Assembly: GCA_043813895.1 (NCBI GenBank)
Contig: JBDRKQ010000198.1
Location: 1 to 28,510, forward strand
Source: CAZTAR01 sp043813895
GTDB taxonomy: Bacteria > Planctomycetota > Phycisphaerae > UBA1845 > UTPLA1
Direction: 5' to 3'
Length of the DNA: 28,510 nucleotides
Every line of letters starts with the position of its first letter. Position 1 is the first letter of the stretch. The notes below the pieces were generated by a model. The model was not told the origin of the DNA. It ran no database searches and saw only the letters and a program-made list of their open reading frames with translations. The position numbers and the translations under genes are program-made. Shown one piece after another: positions 10,185 to 17,752 of this stretch.

Positions 10185-10859
10185 TTAGCGTCGGCGTCGG
10201 AGCAGAACAAGTCCGCCAAAACCCAGGAGCGCGAAGGTCGCAGGCTCGGGAATGAAGGACGTCCGCCAGCGGCCGTTTGGCACGTCGATCTCGAAGCGAT
10301 GGGTCTCGTCCGCCCAGGCGTCCATTGTCGCGTTCGCGTCATTCCAGGAGAACGTCTGCCCGACGTTGATCTCCCAGTCGTCCGTGGCCCGGAACTTGAA
10401 CTCGTGCGCTCCCGTGGTTACGGCGATGTCAACCTGATACAGCCCGCCGCCCATGTCGGTCATCGCGTACGGAGCCGCCCAGCCGTTGAAATCACCCATG
10501 ACATCCCAGCCGGTGGTGCTGTCCCAGCCGACGCGGTGTCCCGCGGGGTTCCAGCCGTCCGCAGGGGCATTCGGAATGAAATGGAAAGTGATGTCGTCTG
10601 CGGTATAGCGAAGGTGGACGTTATTGTTCGGCGGGGCAAACTCGGTCCAATTCTCGTCGGCGCACTTGAATTCGAACACGTCGCCTGCCGTCTGATCGGA
10701 AACATCGATGGTGAGCGAGTGGGTGCCATCGAAGTCGTCAGCCATCATGTACGTTGTGCCCCAATCGCCCTTGACACCGCGCACATAGTAAGGGGCACTC
10801 GCCATCGCGGTTGTGCTGAGCAGCATGACTGCCAGCGCTGCAATCACAAACTTCTTCAT
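10185..10859 (-). CDS. PEP-CTERM surface protein with two starch-binding-like repeats
   Basis: A 224-residue exported protein. The signal peptide is residues 1-20 (MKKFVIAALAVMLLSTTAMA). Two short beta-sandwich repeats follow. The first, starting YYVRGVKGDWG, resembles pullulanase-associated or SusE/F-type segments. The second has DFNGW and a HEFKFRATDDW strand typical of CBM20/CBM48-like glucan-binding folds. The C-terminal 20-odd residues are a textbook PEP-CTERM signal: PEP (204-206), a hydrophobic stretch, then RRRR, read by exosortase/archaeosortase-type sorting. There are no catalytic residues, so it is probably a cell-surface or matrix glucan-binding protein. The start at 10859 was chosen for the signal peptide and a GGAGG site; an upstream in-frame ATG at 10979 adds non-signal residues. 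It has its own promoter carrying operator site 2. Confidence 0.85.
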   Translation of the reverse strand: MKKFVIAALAVMLLSTTAMASAPYYVRGVKGDWGTTYMMADDFDGTHSLTIDVSDQTAGDVFEFKCADENWTEFAPPNNNVHLRYTADDITFHFIPNAPADGWNPAGHRVGWDSTTGWDVMGDFNGWAAPYAMTDMGGGLYQVDIAVTTGAHEFKFRATDDWEINVGQTFSWNDANATMDAWADETHRFEIDVPNGRWRTSFIPEPATFALLGFGGLVLLRRRR

Positions 10860-11051
10860 CTCCACAATCCTCCGATTAAGGGATACACACCCTACCACCA
10901 CAGTGCGCCCGTTTTCGCGCTGCGGCACTACCACGAATTCACCGAAGGGGGGCAACGGGACGTTCGATTCCCCTTCCACACATCCGGCAACGCGCCGGAG
11001 AATTACACTGTGTGACCCTCCTAGCGGGGCCGCGATTGCGCAGACCCCCTG

Positions 11052-11069
11052 TGGAAAAACATTTTACCA
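11052..11069. promoter_or_regulatory. LacI-type operator, site 2
   Basis: TGGAAAAACATTTTACCA matches site 1 at 15 of 18 positions and keeps the AAAACATTTTAC core. It overlaps the -10 of a minus-strand promoter reading to the PEP-CTERM gene, the same arrangement as site 1. Confidence 0.7.
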
Positions 11070-11089
11070 GATGCGAAATCGCGGGTCAA
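11061..11089 (-). promoter_or_regulatory. Sigma70-like promoter of the PEP-CTERM gene
   Basis: On the minus strand, TTGACC (11084-11089), exactly 17 bases, then TAAAAT (11061-11066), with the -10 inside operator site 2. The same TTGA.. / 17 / TAAAAT / operator geometry is found at the GH57 promoter, which makes both calls stronger. The start point would be near 11054, leaving a leader of about 190 bases. Confidence 0.68.
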
Positions 11090-11155
11090 TAGTAAACCAA
11101 CAAATCGATACCCGTCGACAACACACCATATTCAGACTCCTTACGACACATTAAA

Positions 11156-11272
11156 GCGGCGGACCGCGTGCCTCGCACGCGTAATGCCACCTGCCGCCGC
11201 CAGCTTCACTAGGTGATTGTGGCAGCGCAAGTTACGCGCCGCGAGGCCCGGCCGCCATCGCTGCGCGGCGGC
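11156..11272 (-). terminator. Hairpin cluster downstream of the amylase gene
   Basis: Immediately after the amylase stop (minus strand), GCCGCC/GGCGGC (11251-11256 with 11267-11272) forms a 10-base-loop hairpin. Further on, a nested structure has outer stem GCGGCGG/CCGCCGC (11156-11162 with 11194-11200) and inner stem CGCGTGC/GCACGCG (11165-11171 with 11175-11181). There is no T-run. It is a likely 3' end structure, perhaps factor-dependent. Confidence 0.45.
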
Positions 11273-11279
11273 TGACGCC

Positions 11280-14057
11280 CTATTCCGTCGCAAGCAGCAC
11301 ATCCAGGAAGCCAGCCAAGTCACCAAGATCATTGAGCCCGTCGGCGTTGAAATCGGCGGCCGGGTAGAACGTCGGCTCCGGGTCCGACCCCGTGACGGCC
11401 ACGACGAAACCGGCGACGTCGCGCCCGTCGATCGAGAAGTCGTTATTCATGTCGCCCAGGCCGCCCCAAAGCGACGTCGTGGCGTTGATGCCGACATAGT
11501 GCTGGACCGCCGCGCCGCCCAGTTCGTCGAAAGCCACGATATCGATCCGGTGGTTCCCGGTGATCGCGCCGTGGATCGTGCGATGGAATAGCAAGCCGTC
11601 CTGGGTCGCCTGGTCCTGCCCTCCTTCGGCCAGCGCGATGAAATCCGTGCTCACGTGCTTGTCGAAGAAGATGTGAACCGCCGTCACGGTGACATCTGTC
11701 GCCTCGACTGTCGCCTGGAACGTGCTCGTCGTGATATCACCGTTGCCGGTCTGCGTCGGCTCGACAAGCCAGACCTGTGGTCCGACGCGATCAATGTAGA
11801 TCACCTTGCGGAAGTCCTTGATGATCGGATCGCCGGCGACGCGATGGCGGAATGCCCATACGCTGATGTAGTGGTAGCCGTCGGCGAGCTGCGTGGCATC
11901 GATCACCTGCCGATAGGTACCGCTCCCGCCGCCGTACAGCGGGGAATTCTCCGTCAGGAAGTCCTCGTATCCTGCCTGGAAGCCGGTCGGGTAATCGACG
12001 CCGGCGCTGTTGTTGTAGTCAACGAAGCCCGAATCGATGCGGAAGACGGCGAAGTCGTCAGTGTTTGGATCGAGCGGATCTGTCTGTGTCGTCTGCAACT
12101 GAATCTCGAAACTGTCGGCGCGAATGACGTCGATGGGTGTCAATCGTCTGGCATAGGGTTCGACGGTGACGTCGTCGGCTGGAATCGTCTCGTCGACATT
12201 CGTGACGGTGAGCGTTCCGCTGGGCGCGGCAGGACCGTAGATCACATAGCCCCGGCCGTGCAGTATGCCGCGAAAGCCCCGATTGCTGGGGATCTTGAGG
12301 TACAGGTCGGTGGGGTTGTCGGCATCACTGAGCCGCCCCTCGAAATCAACGAGCAACACCTCCGGGATGACGTCAGCCGGATCCACGATGGTGTTGGCGG
12401 CATTGCCGGTCAACTCATGCAGCCGCGTACCTTCCGGAAACGTCGTCGCCACATTTCTCGTTTGCACTTCGAGCGAGACTTCTCGATCGTTGACCGCAAT
12501 CAGCAGGTTGTCCGTGCCGGCCGGCATCCGCCGCGTAAACACCAACACATCGTCCACAGATTGATTGACGGGGTCGGTATCGTTGATCGGCATGAAGTAG
12601 CCGCGGGCGTATTCGTTTCGGATTTGGACGAGTTTCGTGATGGCGTCGTTGTCGAGGCCCAGTGCGTCGTCTCGGCCGTTCCTGCGGGGAAAGTTCTCCG
12701 GCCGGTCGCCGAACTGATACGCGTTGTGGTAGACGATGGGAATGCCCGTTCGCATGCAGACGTATGTGTGGGCGACCGTGTCGTCTTCGGTGTCACCGAT
12801 CGCGTTGTCGTGGCTGTTGACATGATGCACGCCGATGGTGCCGTTGTTGTAGCCGTCGTCACGGTTGTCGTAGGACGCTCCCATGACCCAGGCCCACGAG
12901 TTGGAGCCGTCGGCGTCAACGAGGTCCCGCAGTGCGCCGGCCTCGTTGAGATCCAACGCGTCGCGGTTGCCGAAATATTCGCCATCCTCAGGCCAGCCTT
13001 GGCCCGGATTACCATAAGGTCCTCCCGGCTTGCGGACCCAGTCCTCGGCTGAAATGCCGCCGCCCTCGACAACCTCCACAAACGAGAACGGCGTGTTGTA
13101 GGAACCATCAAAGGCCCTGTGCCGCAAGTACACCGACGCATCCCAATAGGTGTCCCAGAAATCGGTGGGAATATGCTTGGCCGCATCCAGGCGGAATCCG
13201 TCAACGCCGAGTTCCTCCAGCATCCACTGGGTCGACCGCATCAGTAGCTCGCGAGCGTTCTCCACAACGGCATCACCCTGCAACGGATCGCCTGAGTTGA
13301 ATGGGTAGATTGTGTAGGGTGTGCTGCCCGGATTTCGGTTCGTGCCCGGGTTGGTGAAGACGTCGGGCGTCAGGTCGCTGTCGGGGTAAAACCCGGCGTT
13401 GTCCGCGTCCACCTTGTTGTAGGTGGTGCCGGCCGGGATATTGTCCGGATCACCTTGCGTGACGGGATGACGAATGTAGGGGTAGTCCTTCTCCTGTGCG
13501 ATGTCGATCAGGCCGACCAGCCTTCCTTCGTACAGGTTGTAACAAGAGTCACCCGGGTTTGTGGACTGTGAATACCAGCACCCCCACGTTTCGTGCCAAT
13601 AGTACTCGTGAAAATCACCGTATGGGTCAACCTCGGGGACCTCGAGGACAAAGCCGGGGTATCCACCCTGTGCCAGAAAACCCGGCGTGCTGTTGTCCTT
13701 GGTCGCATTGTGGTTCATGAGCCAGTCGACATAGACCTCGACGTTCGCTGCGTGGAAGGCGTCGGCCATCAAGCGGAAGTCGTCCTCCGTGCCGTATTGC
13801 GTCGGCGCGGTGTTGGACCCGAGATCGAAACGATCGAAAAGATCGTATCCGATGCTGCTGCTGCCTGACTGGCCCTTGGTCGGCGGTGGCAGCCAGACGC
13901 CGCCATAGCCGGCCATGAACACGTCCGGCATCCGATAACGCACGGTGTTCCACTCAGCCTCGAAGTACTGGATGATGGGCCGGTCGGGCTGTGCCAAGGC
14001 CGGCCATGCGGCAGACAAGACCACGGCAACGACGAGAATTTGTACGATTCGATTCAC
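11280..14057 (-). CDS. Secreted GH13 alpha-amylase with dockerin-like tail
   Basis: A 925-residue secreted enzyme that would cleave alpha-1,4-glucans outside the cell. The signal peptide ends near residue 22 (PALA|Q). The GH13 motifs are in order: region I VDWLMNHN (110-117); region II GVDGFRLDAAKH (284-295) with nucleophile D291; region III FVEVVE (326-331) holding the acid/base Glu, probably E328; region IV VNSHDN (413-418) with D417. A beta C-domain, Ig-like modules and a C-terminal two-repeat dockerin-like region (DMNNDFSIDGRD and DFNADGLNDLGD) follow. The ATG at 14057 has a G-rich site upstream. It lies 103 bases after the two-module protein with no obvious promoter between, so the two are probably co-transcribed. 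The exact product pattern cannot be read. Confidence 0.9.
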   Translation of the reverse strand: MNRIVQILVVAVVLSAAWPALAQPDRPIIQYFEAEWNTVRYRMPDVFMAGYGGVWLPPPTKGQSGSSSIGYDLFDRFDLGSNTAPTQYGTEDDFRLMADAFHAANVEVYVDWLMNHNATKDNSTPGFLAQGGYPGFVLEVPEVDPYGDFHEYYWHETWGCWYSQSTNPGDSCYNLYEGRLVGLIDIAQEKDYPYIRHPVTQGDPDNIPAGTTYNKVDADNAGFYPDSDLTPDVFTNPGTNRNPGSTPYTIYPFNSGDPLQGDAVVENARELLMRSTQWMLEELGVDGFRLDAAKHIPTDFWDTYWDASVYLRHRAFDGSYNTPFSFVEVVEGGGISAEDWVRKPGGPYGNPGQGWPEDGEYFGNRDALDLNEAGALRDLVDADGSNSWAWVMGASYDNRDDGYNNGTIGVHHVNSHDNAIGDTEDDTVAHTYVCMRTGIPIVYHNAYQFGDRPENFPRRNGRDDALGLDNDAITKLVQIRNEYARGYFMPINDTDPVNQSVDDVLVFTRRMPAGTDNLLIAVNDREVSLEVQTRNVATTFPEGTRLHELTGNAANTIVDPADVIPEVLLVDFEGRLSDADNPTDLYLKIPSNRGFRGILHGRGYVIYGPAAPSGTLTVTNVDETIPADDVTVEPYARRLTPIDVIRADSFEIQLQTTQTDPLDPNTDDFAVFRIDSGFVDYNNSAGVDYPTGFQAGYEDFLTENSPLYGGGSGTYRQVIDATQLADGYHYISVWAFRHRVAGDPIIKDFRKVIYIDRVGPQVWLVEPTQTGNGDITTSTFQATVEATDVTVTAVHIFFDKHVSTDFIALAEGGQDQATQDGLLFHRTIHGAITGNHRIDIVAFDELGGAAVQHYVGINATTSLWGGLGDMNNDFSIDGRDVAGFVVAVTGSDPEPTFYPAADFNADGLNDLGDLAGFLDVLLATE

Positions 14058-14088
14058 ATTACACCCCCGTGTGGAGTAGCCTGAGCAT

Positions 14089-14127
14089 CCGACGGCCCGC
14101 CCGGCTTATCATCGGACGGGCCATCGG
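14089..14127. terminator. Intergenic stem-loop between two secreted-protein genes
   Basis: Arms 14089-14104 and 14112-14127 match at 13 of 16 positions around a 7-base loop (CTTATCA). On the plus strand a GTTTT run follows, but both neighbouring genes read on the minus strand, where no T-run follows. It may be a processing or attenuation structure inside the minus-strand transcript, not a full terminator. Confidence 0.45.
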
Positions 14128-14160
14128 GTTTTGTCCTTCTGCGATTCGCCGCCGCAGCCC

Positions 14161-16233
14161 CTAGGGGGGGCAGGCGCCTTCGGCGATCAGCTTGACCGTG
14201 AACAACTGGATGTCGTCACCGTTGGCGCTGCCGTCCTGGTTCATGTCGGCCCAGAATTTCTCTGCTGGAGTGATCGCGTCTTCGGGCTTGTCGAGCAACA
14301 CCTGCACAAACCGGCCAAGGTCATCCAGGTTGATGCAGCAGTCCACGTCTACAAGCACATCACCGAGCCGGCGCAGTTCGACCGGGGCGAATTGATCGCC
14401 CTCGAACGCCGGATCGCCGTGATTCACCGGGTCCGTCTCGCCGAAGTCGAACGGGAACAAGTCCGGATCGGTGTAAGACCCGACGTTGTAATCCGTCTCC
14501 CATATGAGAGCCGGCAGGAACTGGTTGGACAGATAGGTGCCGTCGCTGCCGGTGAGAACGGCCATGACCTTGATGTCGGCACAGGAGCCGAATGTCGCGC
14601 CGATCTCGGTCAGCGAGATCCTGGCCTCCAGGCCGGTCGTGGCGGTGCTGGGCTCACCCGGCGAGGCCAGATCGTCCGAGGCGACCACGCCGTTGTTGTT
14701 CGAGTGATTGAAGGCGAACTCGTTGTTGTTGGGGTTACTGCCGCCGGTGCTGTCCAGCACACCCGAGCCGCTGCCGACCACGCTGAAACCTTGATACTCC
14801 TGGACGTCCGCATCGAGTTCAAGCAGGCTGAAGTGGTCCACGTATAGCGTGCCACCGCAGTGCGTCGCAAAGTACACATGCTCCGGAGCGAAGTCGTCAT
14901 CGAACGTGCGGCCCTCCCAGCCGAGGATAAACGTGGCGCCGGGGTCTCCATCCGGTGGGCTGTTGGCATCCATCGTGTTCTCGCCAAGCACGGGGTCGGC
15001 GTCGATCAATAGCGCGATCTTGTTGCAGTTGCCCTCTAGGTTGCCGCTGACGGCCACGTGCAGGTATTCATCGTCGGCACGGACATACAACTCATCCAAT
15101 TCCGATCCCTCGACGGTGTAATTCAGTGTGCCCTCGACGGCGTCGCCGTAGCTGGTGTGAAGCCGCTGGGTCGCGACCAGCGAGCCAGCAGGCCAGGCGC
15201 CTGGGATGTCGGAGCCGTCATAACCGCCAACCTCGGCGGGCGTGCCGGTGTGGGCCGGCAAGGTCAAGTCCACAGCCGCGAACTGCGTGCCGGTGTAGCC
15301 GAATACACCAGGTTCATGCTCATAGGCCTCGTCGAAATTCGGCCGGTAGCCTAAGTGGTCGTCCGGCTGGGGGCCGGGATCGTCCACCTCGGACAAAGGC
15401 GGAAGAATCTGATTGCCCACGTGTGCCGCGGGCCCCACGCCGTCATCCCCGGGCGATGCCAGAAGAACCATGAGCCGGATCTCTTGGCCGACGCCGAAAT
15501 ACGTGCGATCCAGCCGGAGGCGCAGTCCCTCGACGGCGGAGCCTGCCAGACCCTCCTGAGTGGGCCCATCCGTCAATTCGTCGTAGTTCACGCCCAGGAC
15601 GTTTGTCGTGTCCATCCACGCGGACAAGTAGCATCCAAACGGCGGGTAATCACAGAGGGCTTCATTATACGGATCCAGGCTGACCAGCTCTGCAAACCAG
15701 GGATCCTTGGCGTTGGTGGTCAGATCCCATGAGTCCACAAACGTCGTCTCCCCGGAGCGATTGACAACGATCAGGTTGTTTGGATTGAACCAGTCCGGAT
15801 CGTTCCACCGGTCGAGGATGGTGCCGTCCAGGCCGTGGGCGACAGCCACACCACCCCCGAAATCACCCTCAAGCGTGTTGGTGACCAATATGTTGGGATC
15901 AACCGGCGCAGCTTGGGGGGAGCGGCTGTCCAAGAGGATGACGATTGCCTGACTATTGGCCAGTTTGTTCGGCAGGTTGCCGGTGATGCCGATCCAAAGA
16001 TCGGTCGCGTCCGCTGTGACGTACAGCGCGTCGAGCTCGCTGCCGACAAGGATGCCTTCCTCCTGGATGTCCTGGTGATTGCCGAAGGCCGTGCCGTTCG
16101 CCTGTGAGGCAACCAGGAATCCAGCGTATTTCGTCCGGATTTCGGTGCCGTCGATGTCTGCCGCCGCCGTCGAGCACAGGGCCGCCATGATGCCGACGAC
16201 AATGAAATACCCACAGTGTTTCGTCATAGTCAT
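14161..16233 (-). CDS. Secreted two-module protein with dockerin-like tail, function unknown
   Basis: A 690-residue protein with a signal peptide (residues 1-25, cut near TAAA|D). It is built from two copies of a module of about 310 residues. GSELDALYVTADATDLWIG (64-82) in copy 1 mirrors GSELDELYVRADDEYLHVA (376-394) in copy 2, and both continue into ITGNL/VSGNL, an 'I.LL.D' strand, and later VGNQILP / LSNQFLP. The strand pattern recalls DOMON/CBM9-like carbohydrate-binding domains, but I do not recognise the family. Residues about 627-685 are a dockerin-like pair: the first loop is degenerate and the second is DMNQDGSANGDD. I chose the ATG at 16233 because GAGG lies upstream and the signal peptide starts there; the frame is open to 16362. 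It probably binds or presents glucan for the adjacent amylase. Confidence 0.8.
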   Translation of the reverse strand: MTMTKHCGYFIVVGIMAALCSTAAADIDGTEIRTKYAGFLVASQANGTAFGNHQDIQEEGILVGSELDALYVTADATDLWIGITGNLPNKLANSQAIVILLDSRSPQAAPVDPNILVTNTLEGDFGGGVAVAHGLDGTILDRWNDPDWFNPNNLIVVNRSGETTFVDSWDLTTNAKDPWFAELVSLDPYNEALCDYPPFGCYLSAWMDTTNVLGVNYDELTDGPTQEGLAGSAVEGLRLRLDRTYFGVGQEIRLMVLLASPGDDGVGPAAHVGNQILPPLSEVDDPGPQPDDHLGYRPNFDEAYEHEPGVFGYTGTQFAAVDLTLPAHTGTPAEVGGYDGSDIPGAWPAGSLVATQRLHTSYGDAVEGTLNYTVEGSELDELYVRADDEYLHVAVSGNLEGNCNKIALLIDADPVLGENTMDANSPPDGDPGATFILGWEGRTFDDDFAPEHVYFATHCGGTLYVDHFSLLELDADVQEYQGFSVVGSGSGVLDSTGGSNPNNNEFAFNHSNNNGVVASDDLASPGEPSTATTGLEARISLTEIGATFGSCADIKVMAVLTGSDGTYLSNQFLPALIWETDYNVGSYTDPDLFPFDFGETDPVNHGDPAFEGDQFAPVELRRLGDVLVDVDCCINLDDLGRFVQVLLDKPEDAITPAEKFWADMNQDGSANGDDIQLFTVKLIAEGACPP

Positions 16234-16589
16234 GTGATTGCCTCTTCTTCTTTCTTCTCCGAGTGATCTCTGCTCTGGATGACGCTCCTCCAGGCGAGAT
16301 AGCTCTCTTGCCAAGCGTCGGCCTCGTAGCGGAGAGCACACGCTCCGCAACCAGCCGCGCAAATGTCTCTTCTTTCCTGGTTGATGGCTTGGTGGTGGTC
16401 GGTGAATCGGTCGTCCTCCCTCAGTTCATCCGTTCAAGCGAAGCCGCAATCGACTTGCAGCTCCCCACTCGAAGCGTGACAGGTCATGCGTGACTTCGAT
16501 CCGGTGCCACTTCACCTCAAATCCCTACTCCTGTTCAAACGGTCTTAGGGAGGCTGCCCCGAACAATGCCGGCATCGGCGCTCCCGTGG
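16234..16589. other. Intergenic leader, no gene recognised
   Basis: About 356 bases separate the pilin-like gene from the two-module protein, both on the minus strand. I see no promoter that convinces me and no operator copy. The minus-strand leader just before the ATG is a purine-rich GAA/AGA tract (16240-16260) including the ribosome-binding site. Confidence 0.5.
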
Positions 16590-17453
16590 CTAGTCGATGG
16601 TTTGCACCTCCGAACTTCGATTACCCGATGATTCCGGATAGCGATGAGGTGCGAGCACAATCGGTGCCCATAATTTCCAGGCCAAGTCCTGGAGCGAGCC
16701 AAAATCGCCACCCCGCGCACTGGCCCACTCTACGCGTAGGTCGCAATAGAGCACGTTGATTCCGCGGCGCCCGTGGTTGTCTTCGGTCGTCAGGCCCGTG
16801 AGCGAGTCCGTCGCGTTGTCAGCCCTGTCGCTCTCGTCAGCCATTAGGAAAAAGTCAGCCCTGTCGTCGTTGCGAAAGAGCGAGACATACATATAGCTGT
16901 AGTTCTTCTCTGTTGCTGTGTTCGTCGCATCGATCGCGGTGAAATCCACGGCTGCCTTGACGGGGATCTGAGGCACAGGATCCGCCCCATCCGCGTAGCT
17001 GTACACGTTTCCCGTGACGTCGCTGGGACAAACCAAGATCTTGGGATCCAACAGGTACTTTGGCGTCGCGGTGCCGTGTCGAGTCTCTTCTCGTTCCACG
17101 ATGTCGCGGATCATGCCCGCAAACTGAAGGCCCCAGCCCTCGGGTCCGGTTGGGTTGCGGCTTCCGAGGTGCTGCACCCCCGCCAATTGCTGCACATCAG
17201 CGCCGGGCGCGCCGAATGCGGGCTTCGCGGGAAACCAGCCATCGTAGTCCTCGGCATAATGCCAGAAGCTCTGGCCGACTTGACGCATGTTACTGGCGCA
17301 GACCGTTCGGCGGCCCGTCTCCCGGGCCCGTGACAACGCCGGCGCGATGATTGAGATCAGCAGCGCCACAATCGCAAGAACGACGAGAAGTTCGATGAGG
17401 GTGAAGCCCCGCGTGCGCCCCCGCTGTCCGAGGTTGAACCGGCGTGTCGTCAT
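16590..17453 (-). CDS. Type IV pilin-like / type II pseudopilin-like protein
   Basis: A 287-residue protein with a class III prepilin leader: a basic N-terminus, then G16 | FTLIELLVV with Glu at +5 (E21) and a hydrophobic helix to about residue 38. It would be cut and methylated by a prepilin peptidase. Near the C-terminus, DNHGRRGINVLYCDLRVEW resembles the planctomycete prepilin 'H-X9-DG' motif but has ten residues between His and Asp, with Leu where Gly is usual. This family is very abundant in planctomycetes and its role is largely unknown. Here it is the first gene after operator site 3, divergent from lacI and upstream of two secreted glucan proteins, so it may help in glucan capture or in secretion. 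No strong ribosome-binding site precedes the ATG. Confidence 0.87.
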   Translation of the reverse strand: MTTRRFNLGQRGRTRGFTLIELLVVLAIVALLISIIAPALSRARETGRRTVCASNMRQVGQSFWHYAEDYDGWFPAKPAFGAPGADVQQLAGVQHLGSRNPTGPEGWGLQFAGMIRDIVEREETRHGTATPKYLLDPKILVCPSDVTGNVYSYADGADPVPQIPVKAAVDFTAIDATNTATEKNYSYMYVSLFRNDDRADFFLMADESDRADNATDSLTGLTTEDNHGRRGINVLYCDLRVEWASARGGDFGSLQDLAWKLWAPIVLAPHRYPESSGNRSSEVQTID

Positions 17454-17547
17454 AGTGTCCCGGCGGCTTCACAGCCGCAGTTCCGACCGCCGAAAACCCC
17501 GGCCCACCGAGAAGGCATTTGATTTCGGCGGAAGCAGCGTGTAAGCT

Positions 17548-17565
17548 GAGTAAAACCTTTTACTA
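17548..17565. promoter_or_regulatory. LacI-type operator, site 3
   Basis: GAGTAAAACCTTTTACTA matches site 1 at 16 of 18 positions. It lies in the divergent region between the pilin-like gene (95 bases to its ATG) and the lacI-family gene (about 190 bases to its ATG), just downstream of a minus-strand -10. This position suits control of the pilin-like gene and autoregulation of lacI. Confidence 0.75.
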
Positions 17566-17570
17566 ATCGG

Positions 17571-17598
17571 AGTATAGCCGATTTCGGGAGGTTTGCAA
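17571..17598 (-). promoter_or_regulatory. Sigma70-like promoter of the pilin-like gene
   Basis: On the minus strand, TTGCAA (17593-17598), 16 bases, then TATACT (17571-17576). Operator site 3 begins six bases downstream, over the expected transcription start. On the plus strand a TACTAT at 17622-17627 could be a -10 for lacI, but it lacks a clear -35. Confidence 0.6.
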
Positions 17599-17752
17599 GC
17601 CTTCGTTCCAGGATTCTGCGGTACTATGGGCCGTTAGCAACCGGAGCAGAGGGGAAGATTGACGCGGCCGCGGCCGACCGCGCTTGAGATAGCGATATCA
17701 GGCCGCATTTCCGCTAGCCGGAGTATGGAACGGCCGCGAGGGAGAAGCAAGT

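Larger units (their letters stand above)
10860..11279. other. Regulatory intergenic region before the PEP-CTERM gene
   Basis: This stretch holds no convincing gene. It contains the hairpins downstream of the amylase stop (11156-11272), operator site 2 with its promoter (11052-11089), and a leader of about 190 bases before the PEP-CTERM start. Short open frames in it show no family features. Confidence 0.55.
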
